The notes under the pieces are model-generated. The model was given only the letters and a program-made list of their open reading frames with translations, did no database searches and was not told the DNA's origin. From positions 1,927,001 to 1,991,000 of the forward strand of contig JAQPZY010001555.1 in NCBI GenBank assembly GCA_029931535.1: a stretch of 64,000 nucleotides of DNA. Reading direction: 5' to 3'. Positions within the stretch are counted from its first letter, which is position 1, and every line of letters starts with the position of its first letter. This DNA is from Margaritifera margaritifera. Its lineage: Eukaryota > Mollusca > Bivalvia > Unionida > Margaritiferidae. The translations under genes were made by a program, and so were the position numbers. This document shows positions 36,501 through 49,460 of the stretch, one piece after another.

Positions 36501-37924
36501 ATACCAGGTTGTTATCATCATATTTATTTCCTTGCGTAGAAGATTACATGATATAATAATTAAGTATAATAAATCTCTTGATTACAGTCATAAAACTTTC
36601 ATAAAAATAAATAAATAAAAGAGACACAAATACAAACAAATACTAGTATATTCATATAATAAAATATGTAGGCAAACTATGCAGCCTGGTCTCATGTGGA
36701 GAAAGTCAATAATAGGCCGTAGAAGCGACAGAAATAATTTCGTGCATGCAAAAATGTAAATGGATATATAGTACGACTATCATAACACAGTTCGTCTATG
36801 CTATAAAATACAATATTTGACTCAATATGCTTACATTATATCCATAATTAAATTTTGCATGATCTGCGGAAGTTGCAAGTTACAAAACCTTGATTTGTAA
36901 AACATACACACTGCATAACAAAGTATTCTGCATACCGAGCAAATAACTTGGGTTTTTCTTCTGTCAATTACATTCGCTGGTAACATTTTACCTAGAATAT
37001 ATTGCAGTTGCAACTCATCTTCTTCGTTAAATAACGCAACATGTAGGAAATCGGTTGAAAGTTATCAGTCAGGTCATCCCAAAAAGAGTTTCTGAAACTC
37101 AACATATAAGGACATGAAACACAAATATGACATCAAGTCTGTATAAACATTCCCACGTCGAATAGACATAGCGAGCTGTGCTTGACGAACAGCAGCCCAA
37201 AGGCTAGCTATATGAGTAAATACCTTACTGTTTTGTCTTATTTTAGCCGACTGCCACACTGAGGCAGATTGCAAGGATTCATGTATCGAAGAGAATCTGT
37301 CAAAATCTGTTTTATTAGACATTATAACTCTCCAGATGATATTTTCAAAACCAGCAAGTTTTGACCTTACAGTTTATTTCCCATTTTGTTTATCTGGAAT
37401 TTCGGAATGTTGCAAATAACCAGTTAGATACTGAAGCAAATCAAACTTATTTAACCTATCATATATATTTTAAATTAACCAGTAGCTTGACTTGCATCAG
37501 CTCAAAATGAAGTGAAATAACGCAACGTAAAAAACACGTTTTGTATGTAAATCATTTCGCAACAAACATAATCTGTGCGAAAACATCAATTTTCTCCTAT
37601 CAATTACGGACTGCGCTGATGTCCAACCTAGCATTCACATAGCAATGTCTGATCATGTATATGTTGGGAACCCTTGTAACTGTTTGGCAAAATACCTCAG
37701 AGTTTTATCCGATGAAGATATGTCGTTTTGTGAAATATTACACCATAATTCACTACCATACAACATTGAAGGGAGTATTACTTTTTGATCAAATTTGCAG
37801 CAACCAAAGGGTTTCAACCATTCGGTTTAACGCCAATACCAAACAGACCGTGAAAAGAGTTTTTCCCTTTCTAGCATGTTTCGACTATTGCGTCATGTGA
37901 CGTAATCTTTGATTTAATCCGATG
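36501..37924. other. Non-coding; unrecognised minus-strand frames
   Basis: Minus frames at 37074-37322 (SIHESLQSASVWQSAKIRQN segment) and 36831-37013 have a coding-like look but no family I recognise. They may be eroded element sequence. Confidence 0.3.
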
Positions 37925-39660
37925 TCACAGATGTGTTGCAAAATCAGCAACCGGCAAACATGACGACCCAAAGTACCATTTCATATTGACATAATTCTTG
38001 TATTCCGGACCGAAGATAACGTATGCCTTTGTGACACTAAGCTCAAATCGCCACTTGTTACTGTAAGCGTATGCGATATCTATCAGCTTTTGCAGATTGC
38101 CAGGATTAGTAGCCAGAAGTGAAATATCATCAGCTAGGGTTGGATTTCCTACAGCTATGGATCCGATCTTTGTTCCAAATCCACTATTCTCTAACTGGAG
38201 CAGTAAGTCATTTATAAAAATATTGTATACATCAAGGTTGGCAAAACACCTACTTGCCTCACTCCTTGGCGAACTGGGAACCAGTCCAAACAATACCCAT
38301 TGATAAGGACTTTGTTCTGTACATTTATATACATATTTAAAAATATCAAAAGGGATTTACCCGTAATTTAAAAAGTAACCCTATGTGCCACACGGTATCG
38401 AATGCCTTTTGATATCAAGAAAAGCAGTAAAAACACGTGAACCCCTATTTACGTTATATTGTACTTATTGTAACAGTGAAAACACGTTGTTGTGCAGTCT
38501 AAACCATTTTGGTAACCATGTTGCTGTGAACTACGAATATTAGAATTAATATCTTTCAGCCAAGTGACCCAACGTTCATGAATAATTTTTTCAAACGTTT
38601 TGTAGATAACAGGCAGTAATGTAACAGGTTTGTAACTTTCGAGGGAGTCCTTTGATCTTCTGTTACCTTTCTGCAGTGATCTTTCTTTGCAATCTACATG
38701 TATGTAAGATTGATCAATCATCGAATTAAATAAAGTTGTCAGACACTCTATGAGGTAATCACGGTAATAGATCAAGTGTTCATTGCACATTCAATCATGG
38801 CCCAATGCTTTGGATTTCTTGAGACTGTTAATGACTTATTTTACTTCACTTACACTGATGCTGTTCTGTAAGGCCTCAATATGGCCTCACAGCAGAGCTT
38901 CCCACTCTGTAACTGCCTAAATGTTTTCGGCAAAACCATGGCTAAAGTTTGGCGTGTGAATGCCCTTTTAATATCTGTCATAGCCATTTGCAACGGAAGC
39001 GTCATTAAGCACACAAACGCCATCAATCGATATTTCATGACAAAACATTATATTTTTACCTCTCTTAACATTGATGACTTTCTAGATATGTCTTACATCA
39101 CATTCGTTATACTTTTTCAATGTCATCAAATACGTCCCCCATATATTGTTCCATAGCTAGATTTTGCAGGTTTTTAAAGTCTCTCTTCGCTGTTAGAATT
39201 ATATTCACCACCCCTTGGTCTTCTCTCGTTTATCCAAATATACATAGCTTGTCTTTGAAGCCTGTGTGCTTCTGTAAGTTCATCCGACCAATATGGTTTG
39301 GCGTGATAATTTAATTTGGACTTTGGATGCGTGATGTCGCTTGACTGCTGTATTGCAGTAATAATGCACTCATTAAATCTATCAACATTGTCCGAAATAG
39401 TATCTTTATTTAAAGATTTCAGGCGATGGCCCAGTTCAGTTTCATAATTTTTCAAGGTATCAATATCTATTTTATTTAAAGCTATGCTATTTCTCTTCAT
39501 AGACTGTCTGAAGTCTCTCCCACAGGTAAGTAAGTAATAGATGTCACGTGCTCTTCGTTATCTGAAACAATGTGCAGACTCCGTTTGCTACCTATGAATT
39601 GATCCGAAAGTGCAAGATGATCAATCGTCGTTTTCGCTGGCATGAATATATAACTGGAGC
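37925..39660 (-). mobile_element. Decayed LINE (endonuclease end plus reverse transcriptase)
   Basis: Second LINE relic, minus strand. From its 5' side: a TTIDHLALSDQ segment (about 39600-39640), matching the IDH--SD end of APE-type endonucleases, then KPYWSDELTEAHRLQR (about 39240-39300), a linker typical of LINE ORF2. Next comes reverse transcriptase: YKPVTLLPVIYKTFEKII (about 38575-38635), QQHGYQNGLDC (about 38490-38535), LYNIFINDLL-like DVYNIFINDLLLQLE (about 38190-38235) and a catalytic box reading LADDISLL (about 38110-38135), where the first aromatic residue is replaced. Several stops and frame changes separate the pieces. Its general style fits CR1/jockey-like LINEs, but the clade is not settled. 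It lies directly next to the polymerase relic. Confidence 0.82.
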
Positions 39661-40047
39661 CACTGCATATTGTTAAATGACCACGTTACCCAGCTTTGAG
39701 GACTGATAATACAGAATTTGAATCATCTCAATTTGCGCCTTGTAAAATCTATGCTATAAAATAGGATCAGCATATATGCACACAACATATATATTTTGCA
39801 TATTTGGAAATTTGAATTATATGCCAACAATTCTGTCACTATTAACGGCATCGATGAAGTTAACATATCTCATGAGAGAAGTTTTGCAGAAAATTGCAGC
39901 ACCTCCTTTACCACATTTTATCAGCGTGCCATTATAGGCTGATGAATTTGGCACAACTATACTTTTAAAATCACAATAAATTGTATGAAGAGCATTTAAT
40001 TGATGCTAATAATTTTTTAATATGTTACAAATGAATCTTATTAAGGC

Positions 40048-40049
<2 letters not shown>
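39661..40049. other. Non-coding, nothing recognised
   Basis: Possibly further 5' LINE sequence, too eroded to read. Confidence 0.4.

Positions 40050-40116
<67 letters not shown>
40050..40116. repeat. (TA)n microsatellite
   Basis: Pure TA run, about 50 bp from the stem-loop at 40166. This repeats the arrangement seen at 22244-22372. Confidence 0.98.
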
Positions 40117-40118
<2 letters not shown>

Positions 40119-40165
40119 TCACACAAAAATTTATCACGGCGCGAAATACAAAAGAGTTTCCCAAT

Positions 40166-40193
40166 GTTTAGAGCTAAACAAGCTCTTCGTCAG
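40166..40193 (-). ncRNA. Hammerhead-like stem-loop beside (TA)n
   Basis: On the minus strand: CTGACGA, stem AGAGCT, loop TGTTT, stem AGCTCT, then AAAC. CTGACGA fits the hammerhead CUGANGA core exactly. The following GAAA is present only as TAAA or AAAC, depending on how stem II is closed. Stems I and III and the cleavage site are not resolved. The same stem-loop, decayed, occurs at 24338-24372 next to the Penelope-like relic. Confidence 0.35.
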
Positions 40194-42590
40194 GAGAAAA
40201 AACAATTTACATCCAGAGCACTAACACTAAACACAAAAGCCAAGAGAAAGTCTTGACTCTTACATGTTTTAACCACGTGGAAATAAACAAACAAAGGATA
40301 AACAATAGAAAGAAAGAAAGAAGACAAAATTAATAAACGATCTAAAACGGGTCAACTACATATCTATGTTATGCTGCCATCAGCCCAACACAGTTGTGTA
40401 AACAAATTCATAGAAGCGTGTATCGTGCCTATTGTTATGTATGATGTTTATATGGTGTTGTAGGTATTTTAGGAAATTATAAATGTTTCTTCACTTTGAT
40501 GTTTGCTTGGATCTTAATGTTTATCAGGAAAAACATGTTTAACTAGTGTCCTTGAATTAGGTTGTTTTGATCAATATGTTTTCTCAATTTGAAGGTCAAG
40601 GTTGATTTTTGTTTACAAGTAAAAATTCCATTAAGATGACTCATGTTCTAGAACATTCTGTCATGTGACCAATCTTTATATATACCATGTTTGGTGGACA
40701 TTTTTTCAGTTTTGACATTACCATCAGTCTTGTAAAGAGCTATTACAGTTGTGAAAATTCATTCCAAATTCTAAGAGAGGAATTATTTTAAATATTCATT
40801 GGATTATAACAGTGCTCATAAATTTTTGGATTTTGGATTTTAATTGATGATTTTGGAATTTAACTGAACTTATTCAGAGATTTTGGAATACTTCATTTTG
40901 ACATCAGCACATCAAGATTACTAGTACATCAGGACTTTGGAGACCATTAGCACATCATAACATTCAAGGACACAGCCGTGAATTCGGAACATTCTATATT
41001 TAGGACTTGTGATTAGAACAATCATTCTTATTGGATTATTAGGATTTGAAAACACATTACTGTAAGTGACTTTTTGATTTTTCATTTTAATTATCTAGTA
41101 ATAAATTGCTTGTTGATTTTTACTTGATTTGTTGGTTTCACTTTCTTTCTGTTACATTTTTCTTAGACCATAGAGTCGTAACACTATCACGTAGAGGACA
41201 AAGTGTTTTGACCTAATTCCAGGCTTGGAAGATTGTAACATTTTTTCGATTTTTGTGTTCTGATAAGTGTTCTTCTGTGTACAACAAATCTGTATATTCA
41301 TATTTTATTTTGTATTTATGCCTGTTTGATGTTTGGTACCACCAATATTGAACCAAATAGTCCAACATAGTGATACCTTAAACATGCACAGTCATTAGGA
41401 ATATCTGATTGAAATATAATTAACATGAGAACACGTTTTTATGTTCCTATTTCAGTTTTTCTAACAGGTTTGATGTAAGATGGTTCAATTATTTCCTAAA
41501 CATTTACTGATATTTCAAATACATGTTCAAATACCTCTTATTTTACCCGATATCTATCAAGCCAACGACTGTAACTATCTAAATTGTATTTTGATGGTAC
41601 TTGTGGATCTCTTTGGGAGTAAATTTAAAACTGATTCCACATATGCCGTCTTTATGTTTTACATTATTATAAAATTACCGTCGAATATTCTACAAATTAC
41701 CTTCCTCAGATATGGTAAATATCATTGAAAAAACCATTCAAATTTTCGTTGTTGCTACTGTAAAAGCTGTACTCATGACCATTTGTCTCAAATGAATCTC
41801 TTCATTTTCGACATGATTCTGTTTTAATTCTCCATATTCGTCCTACTTAATTCTTCTTTTAGTTGCAATGGGTAATAATAAAACTAGTATAATTTTTTCT
41901 CTTGTTTTGCTATTAATGGATCAATTATCTAAATATCCCTTTTTATTGATTTAAATATAAATGTTTCTGAATATACATTTAACTAATAGTTATTAATAAT
42001 AGATCTGAAAAACAAAACATAGAAAACATATAATATATTTAACTATTGACATAGATTTTAACAGAAGCTCAGCTTGGAGACCATGTGCTGCAAATCTTGC
42101 TGAACATTTATGTTCCCAAGAAATCAAGGAACAAAAACGGCAGTACAACCATAAGTTTCGCACACAGTCACCATTCTGTACGGCATCGTAGGCGAGCTCA
42201 CCTATGACTTTTTCAATTTCTCTGTAAAAACTGAGACAATATCCGTACCGGAAGTTAGGCCGTACTCCTAACTGCTTGCCAATTTGCGAGAATCCCTAGC
42301 CGAGCAATCACATAGGTCATTAAGCCACCAGATCACTAGGCATATTCACGACAATCTATACATGCATCTGCGATATACACAAATTATAATCTGTACCACA
42401 GATTATGCTAATGTGTAGGTAAATTTGGATGTATTGTATTGTTTCTTTGCACATCTGTGTTAAGGGAACGAACTCGTAATAACATGATAAACACACTACA
42501 GATGTTTCTCTCTTTGGACAATATTTTAATGCACAATACGCAGGTCTGACTAGTCTAGTAATTTTTCGAGTAGTTCACAATTTTGTAATT
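40194..42590. other. Non-coding; LTR-like block at about 40420-41160
   Basis: From about 40620 a tgtcatgtgaccaatc stretch is followed by tttatatata, then short repeated phrases (gattttgga, cacatca) and a T-rich end near 41150. This could be a solo LTR promoter/R/U5 region, but no paired copy or flanking duplication is seen. A slightly less A+T-rich patch at 42060-42350 is coding-like yet unrecognised. Confidence 0.25.
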
Positions 42591-42747
42591 GTGGTTTGGT
42601 TTGGTTTGGTTGTATGGGTTTAACGCCATTTTTCAGCACATGATAGGCTATACATGACGGCCAGTATAACTGGTGGAGGAAGAACCCGGGAAAATCAAGG
42701 GAAGAAACACCTACCCACGGGAAGCTACTGGCAAGCTTTCTCACATA
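42591..42747 (-). mobile_element. SINE copy, head missing
   Basis: Same family as 10012-10254 and 46817-47055. On the minus strand it begins inside tgtgagaaagcttgccagta and ends tgctgaaaaatggcgttaaa with an (AACC)n tail. The tRNA-like head is absent. The copy stops where the (TA)n tract at 42759 begins. Confidence 0.88.
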
Positions 42748-42754
42748 ACTATGG

Positions 42755-42758
<4 letters not shown>

Positions 42759-42828
<70 letters not shown>

Positions 42829-42843
42829 GTGTGTGTGTGTGTG
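42759..42843. repeat. (TA)n followed by (TG)n
   Basis: TA run to 42824, then (TG)n, directly at the truncated edge of the SINE. Confidence 0.97.
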
Positions 42844-44913
42844 TTTATTTATTTAAGAAAACGATGTACAGTCGTATTATGTTTGACCATTACTTCAAAA
42901 CTCCCAAAATATACACTGCGATAGAGAGATAGTTAGATAGATTCGTTTAGGTACTTCATGCATAAAGTCAGGCAGTTAATATTCTATTTGAATGTGTTAC
43001 TGTATAAACCGTTGAATATCGTAGACACAATAGTGTTTTCCGTACATTATGTGCAGTAATAGTTTTAACACCGTGACATCGCATATGACATGATTAGCAA
43101 GATTAGTTGGTTTAAGACGAAGCAGAAGCGCGTAAAATGGTACGAAAAGTATACATGGAAGTGGAGGTTGGATGTATGGGTGTGGGGGATAGAGAGGAGA
43201 TGAATAGGACACCAGGAACAGTGTCTCAAAAGCAAAAATAAAAATAAAAAATAAATAAAAATATTAAAGACAATTTTCCAGCTAGTTCAGACTTTTGACA
43301 TCGCATTACAGTTGATATTTTTTGGATAGTTATTAAAATTTTTTTCCTTCAGACTTCATGCATCGTCATGCACTCGTCTATATCGGATATAAAATTTGCC
43401 AGTTTTGTCTTTGAGTAAATCAGCATTATATCTGAATTTTTACAAGTTTCATGTCAGTAAAATATACATGCGTATACAAAGGCTAATTTTGTTATATTTG
43501 TTCATATTGAGGTCAATTCTTTCCTCAGCCGTGTGCGTTTGTGTTATTGTTTTGATGCCCACCTTTTGTCGGCAACGTATAGAATATGGGAAACTTATTT
43601 TTTATTTTAACAAACTAGCTTGATATTAATTGATAATTCTCTCTTAATTCTGTAAAATATGGATTTATAACGCCATTTGGTGTTATTCTTTTTCTTTGTC
43701 TGCTTTTATCTCTTATCTATAAAAAAAATGAAGAAAAAAAAGTATAAATCTTTCTTCTAAAGCGTCTGTATATCTGAACTTGAAGAATCATTGTCTAGAT
43801 TATTTTGCCTAATGCTATTGTTAGATTAGATTAAGTTTGTCACTGAAATCAAAATGTATTTTTATTTCAAATTGGAATATATCTTTGTCTATTTAACTAC
43901 CTGTTTAGACTATGTCATCACACGAACACTAAGTACATGTATATACTGTCTCTGTGGAAATACTAGTGAATGATGAATCCAGCTATGTTTGCTATAGAAA
44001 TTTTGGTATATCATTCTTTCTTCAAAGGTTTCACACTCCGAGCTACGACATGCTTATGAATACTGCTGAAGTTGCCTCCCTTACTTGGCTTGACCTAAAC
44101 ATAATTCTTGTATTGACCCCAGGGAAACAACTGGTTGATCGACTATGATATCAAAATTCGTATTAGTTTTGCCATAGATCCGCCCACTCGATTTTTGCAG
44201 TTGACAATTTTCACTAATAACTCAAAATTAATGTTTATATATTTTTTTTTTTTTTTTTTTCGAGGGGGGGGGGGGTATTTTTTGACAAGTGGAAGACAAA
44301 ACTATAATGATAACATAAAAGAAATCAGAAAATAAAAATAATATTATAGTAATTTTTTAAATTCCAATTTATCACTTATTTCCAACATTTCAGTTTAGTT
44401 CTGTGGGACACGTTTAACTATCTTGCCTAATGTATTGTAATAATTCTTATCAAGGAGCAACTGGATGTCTTCTACTGGTCATAACTCAGCTACGTGTAAT
44501 TAGAGACTGATTGGTGCGGGTAATTGATATCGTGGAACTAATAATCAGTTATTTAGAAGGGAATTTTGACATGTTGATACTTAAATGTTTGAAAGGCGTG
44601 CAATGTATATCATAGCTATGTTCGCACGCGAGACATAGAGTTGCAACCGTCTTTTTTAATGTTATTACGTCATGTCCTCCTGTTTTCCAGTATTTGTTTT
44701 TCAAACATAACAAAGCTGAGTATTGTTTTTATTATTTAATATCACTTAGGGAAATGGAGAGGGGTGATGTACATCGAAGTATACTGCAACAAAGACATTA
44801 ATTATTGACATTAACTTTTACTATCGACCCTTATAAATGTCCGTATCTTCACATATCTTGTTCATATATTTTGACCTAACGTTACATGCTCCCCTTCCCC
44901 AAATACAACCTTT

Positions 44914-44918
<5 letters not shown>
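42844..44918. other. Non-coding; poly-T/poly-G junction at 44242-44275
   Basis: No supported gene. Several short frames are open, none with motifs. The poly-T run into cgaggggggggggg resembles those at 34739 and 62499. Confidence 0.45.

Positions 44919-44963
<45 letters not shown>
44919..44963. repeat. (AG)n microsatellite
   Basis: Pure GA run. Confidence 0.98.
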
Positions 44964-44968
<5 letters not shown>

Positions 44969-45008
44969 TGTTAAGAGGCGAATTAATTAAAAACGTCTTT
45001 TATCTGAC

Positions 45009-45009
<1 letters not shown>

Positions 45010-45073
<64 letters not shown>
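45010..45073. repeat. (TA)n microsatellite
   Basis: Pure TA run. Confidence 0.98.
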
Positions 45074-45074
<1 letters not shown>

Positions 45075-46816
45075 CCACTATTGATTTCGGCCTTGGCCTC
45101 CGATAAAATAAGTATGAGATATTGACTTCACTTAGTTAATGGTTGAAATGAAAGACTTTTAATTATATCGTTAGGACGTATACTGTATCAAAAACTTCAC
45201 AAGCTTATAATATACCGACCATCATTTTATAATTTCAAATTCCAATACCAGCTTAATGGGGTTTTACACTAAACGAATATTCAAATTTACTTAACAACTA
45301 AATTATACTTAAACTCAAGTAAAGTATATATTTAAATCAATTTTATATTTACTTTGAAATTGATTTCCGTCACGATCGAATTTAATGAACACTTTTATTT
45401 ATATTTTATTATTCACAAAACTCCAGAATTTTCTTATTTGTTCCGGCATTTGCTTTTATCTGACATATTTTCAGGGAAGCATTTGTGTTGGATAATAGAG
45501 ACTAGGCTATATGTATCATAACTTGGAGATAAACGCCTTTTGCAGGGACACACTGAAGCATATGATTTGTTTCTCAAATCAAGTTTGTATTTAGAATGAA
45601 AGCTGTCGCATATGGCATTATTGTTTACAATCTACCATCAAAATACACATGGAAAGCAATATGTTATCACTAGCAATCAATGTTACCCTAATTGTTGTTG
45701 TTGATGTTGTTTATTTTGTCGTAACTGAATGCTTGTTTAGCCTTCAGTGTTCTATTAACATTTTGTAAGTTTTGTATAAGCAGCTGTTCATTTATAAATA
45801 TGTGCATATCATAATTGGCTACTAATTGACAAATAGCCAGAACCAAGATAACCACGCATGTTCATTAGCATATAATGTTTCTGTCAAACCGAAGCTTTTC
45901 TTTTGAATATTCAAACACAAAACAACGGTTTATACCGACCGTCTTCAGGGGATGCAACTCCACATCTAACTTAGGTATATGCACTACTTCCTTGCGGACC
46001 CAATTGTCGAATTCTTTGTCTCACGAAAATACATGGCTTTTGATTTTACCTGCAGTGACTGATGTTTGGTTGATAATCAGATAGTTCAAGAATTACCTTT
46101 ATTGATGTTTATCTATTAGATTGGAGGTGATGAGACTGAATAACTTTGTATTCATGTATATTTTTTGTCTGTGTGTTAATTTGTGATTACTACTATATGG
46201 GTATTAGTCAGGGTTGGGTATTTTTTAATTATCACTGAGATTATATGTAAGTTAAGTTTTATTTCAAATCAAATCTATTGTATTATTATCGATCCTAAGA
46301 CAGGATACAGTAGCTTTAAAGTGGGGATCAAATCACTAAGAAATATGATTTCTTATTACACCGGTCCCAGTCAAAATTGACCGTTCCTTTAATGCCTCTT
46401 TTCATATTACCTTACTTAGTTTTCGGCCACAGTTTTCTTTAGATTTCAACTCTGATTTTTGTTTGTTCAGAACTTAACAGCTGTGACACAGCTGTGTGGC
46501 TGTAAGAACGATATGCAACAATTGCACTTTAAAGGTCATGTGACATTAAAGATCGTGGGAGATAGATTTGCAAATGTACTCACTTCCTCATTCCAATACT
46601 AGTTTGGCAGTTCCTAGATTATTCTGTCAATAACACCATTACAGTGTTCTGCTTGTAGCTTCTAACCACTATTCTAACCTCGTCTTTCTGCACGCGTCTA
46701 TCTATCTATGTATATATGTCAATCTGTTTGTATATATTTTTTATCATTAAATCATTCATTCTGTCTGTCTATCTATATATGTCTATTAATCTATCTATCA
46801 GTCTCTCCATCTGTCT
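45074..46816. other. Non-coding, nothing recognised
   Basis: Frames at 45875-46084 and 46183-46380 lack motifs. A ctatctatctat-rich patch (46695-46805) precedes the SINE. Confidence 0.45.
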
Positions 46817-47055
46817 GGAACCCCGGGTGGCTGAGTGGTCTCAGGTGCTCACCTTTACAGATCACTCACACATCTTACCTCTGTACGCGTGAGTTCGAGT
46901 CCCAACTCAACGAGCGTGGGTATGTGAGAAAGCTTCCCAGCAGCTTCCCGTCGGTCGGTGATTCTTCCCGGGTTTTTCCTCCACCAAAAATACTGGCAGT
47001 CTGCCTTGTATAGCCTATCATGTGCTGAAAAATGGCGTTAAACCCCACAATACCA
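46817..47055 (+). mobile_element. tRNA-derived SINE, full length with box A and box B
   Basis: Best preserved copy of the family. The head is ccccgggtggctgagtggtc (box A, about 46828-46840) and box B is gagttcgagtccc (46891-46903), spaced as in a class II tRNA with a long variable arm. The body has gtgagaaagcttcccagcag and a cttcccgggtttttcctcca segment. The 3' end is tgctgaaaaatggcgttaaa followed by an A/C-rich tail that leads into (CT)n and (TA)n. Not a functional tRNA: the acceptor stem and cloverleaf do not close. Confidence 0.92.
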
Positions 47056-47174
<119 letters not shown>

Positions 47175-47252
47175 CATGCTGTTATGGTCACTGTCAAGGA
47201 ATGAACAAAAAGGCTTTCAAATATGTCTTTTGCATCAGTTACATCAATGTTT

Positions 47253-47447
47253 GGGTTTTTTGGGGGGCTATTAACGGCACTTTTACAACAAAACTGTGGC
47301 TATATCATGCCAAAGAAATGGGGGCTATGTACCTTTTCCAAGAGCACACAGAGACAGCCGACCCAGGTTGACCTTGACGGGATCGAACCCACGACCCTTG
47401 GATTACGAGTCTGACGTTCTACCAGCTGTGCTGCCGCGACTCGCACA
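47253..47447 (-). mobile_element. Second tRNA-derived SINE family
   Basis: Minus-strand head gtcgcggcagcacagctggt with box A (47418-47428), a CTCGTAATC anticodon-like loop and box B gggttcgatcc (about 47380-47390), so it is tRNA-like over 47366-47446. The body follows with gggtcggctgtctctgtg. The 3' end near 47260-47285 reads gtaaaagtgccgttaatagc, reminiscent of the other SINE family's 3' end. The head differs clearly from the 46817 family. It is a SINE rather than a tRNA gene because the tRNA-like part continues directly into an unrelated body. Confidence 0.8.
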
Positions 47448-48021
47448 TAAGTAATTGAAAACACACCCATCCTTCATATTTTAGCTAATACTTAGCACAA
47501 AAGAGTTGTTCTCGATAAGAGAAAGCTTATAAATATTAGATCGAACAAATATTAAAAACACGTTGCTACCCCTCTCCAACGCCCGGATAGATATATAGGG
47601 ACTATATTCAAGTCTACAACAAACTTGCAATCATAACAGATAACAGTGTTGTCCGCAAATTTGGAAAACACCATTAGTATTGTTGGTATTGCGTGAGGAG
47701 ATACATTATTCAGCTGGACGCCGCTCACTTGTACAATGTTAAGGCTGATTCTGTTGAAAGGAATGAACATTTAGCGTTTCTTATGTAAAGCTGGCAAAAT
47801 AAAGAAGAGATTATTGTAAAACAAATTATGATTGATAAGTATTTAGATAATTATTATTCTGTTAATAAGATGACATATTTACTCGCACAATTATGACACT
47901 AAAAATATTTTCCAGAGATTCAACCGTAAGTTAAATTCTTTTGGTAAAAATTCCAGTTGTCATTTTTCGTTTCTATGCAATAATATCACAGAAGAATCAA
48001 AATGCCCGTTGGTTGTGTATG

Positions 48022-48026
<5 letters not shown>
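47448..48026. other. Non-coding, nothing recognised
   Basis: The minus frame at 47552-47770 has no recognised motif. Confidence 0.45.
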
Positions 48027-48114
<88 letters not shown>

Positions 48115-48131
48115 GTGTGTGTGTGTGTGTT
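48027..48131. repeat. (TA)n followed by (TG)n
   Basis: TA to 48112, then TG to 48131, followed by tttcacagtg, a phrase repeated after the next TA tract. Confidence 0.97.
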
Positions 48132-48188
48132 TCACAGTGATTATTTGTAAAAATGTTAAGGATGGGTGTGTTTTCAATAACTGATGTG

Positions 48189-48190
<2 letters not shown>

Positions 48191-48246
<56 letters not shown>
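48191..48246. repeat. (TA)n microsatellite, partner of the preceding tract
   Basis: A second TA run. The sequence tttcacagtg-ttattt follows both TA blocks (48130 and 48264), which suggests a duplication of about 130 bp. Confidence 0.95.
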
Positions 48247-48249
<3 letters not shown>

Positions 48250-48283
48250 TGTATATATATATATTTCACAGTGCTTATTTTAA

Positions 48284-49014
48284 AAAATTGATGATTATAT
48301 GGATAATATGCGAGTTAATGAATGCAAAAAGCTTCATATACATCTATTATTTCTGACTCAAATGTATCATAGATGGAAAATTGACCCGTGCTGTGTAATG
48401 TTAGCTAATACATATGATTTGTCCTGGATAGAAACGACCTGTCATGAATAATTCATGGCGAGTTAGTTATCAAGACAATGCCAAACTCCACAGGATGGAT
48501 CATTATGGATATAGATTGGGAAGATCTGCGAGTCAACAATAAACCTAGATTATGATTTATCTGTTTTCCAGTGAAAGTTTCCGCAATCACATAATCGTCC
48601 TTTTACTTTCACTCGAGTCAGAAATCGTCACAAATTTAAATCCTCGTAGACAAAAGAAATCGCTACTGAATTAAAGTAAGAAAACATAACTCAGTTTGTA
48701 ATGTGTGCAAATGTTCTATTTAATTAAAATATTTCTCTCGATAAACATTCTTAGCTGTAAAGTGTATAGCACTGCAGTGAAAATATATCGACAGGAGTGA
48801 TCATTCGGAGATCCTCTGATGCTTTCATGTCATTGATACAGTTCACCTGTGCAATATGGAGGCACCCATCACCGGGTACATACGGTTGATTATGAAGGGT
48901 TTGAACTAAATTACTTCGATTAGCGTGAGTTTTTCAGAACTTCATTTAAATCTTCTATAGTTATCAAGTCTATTATCTATCAAATAATAATGAGTGTAAA
49001 TTTTCATCGACATC
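48284..49014. other. Non-coding, nothing recognised
   Basis: No supported feature. Confidence 0.5.
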
Positions 49015-49175
49015 CCCTTAAAGTGAAAAGGAATTTCGGTTGAGTGAAAAAGAATTTTACTCAAGTGAAACAGATTTAGGTGAAATTCCTTTTGACTTGG
49101 TTGAAATATTTGTGTTATCTAACTCAAATTCTATTTCAATTAGGTAAAATAAAACATTTTATTTCACTTAAGTGA
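49015..49175. repeat. Degenerate array of ttcacttaagtgaa-like motifs, left block
   Basis: Recurring gaatttcac, actcaagtgaaa and tttcacttaagtgaa motifs, many of them palindromic, spaced irregularly at about 15-25 bp. A similar block lies at 50170-50350. Confidence 0.6.
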
Positions 49176-49392
49176 ACAAGATCTGCAGCTCAACTTCAAA
49201 CGTAGTGGGCTCTTTCAAATAGCCAATCAATGCGAATTTCCAAATATTAGAGCCAAATAGTAACCTCCATTTTGGAAATCATTTGGGATCGGTAAGGTAT
49301 GAAATGCTGAATGAACTAGTCTAGAATGTAGGCATATATATATGCTATATACCTGTAAATCAGGTACAACATGGACAAGTAACTGCCGATTA

Positions 49393-49460
49393 GAGACAAG
49401 TCATGGGAGACAAGTCATGGGAGACAAGTCATGGGAGACAAGTCATGGAGACAAGTCATG
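49393..49460. repeat. Minisatellite, 14-bp unit, five copies
   Basis: Unit gagacaagtcatgg, with the last copy one base short. Confidence 0.95.

Noticed and set aside
46817..46905. tRNA-Ser/Leu-like gene
   Set aside because: Same reason: it is the head of a SINE that has other copies at 10012 and 42591.
47366..47446. tRNA gene on the minus strand (box A, box B, tRNA-like loop)
   Set aside because: The tRNA-like part continues without a terminator into a SINE body, and the acceptor stem does not close. Annotated as a SINE head.
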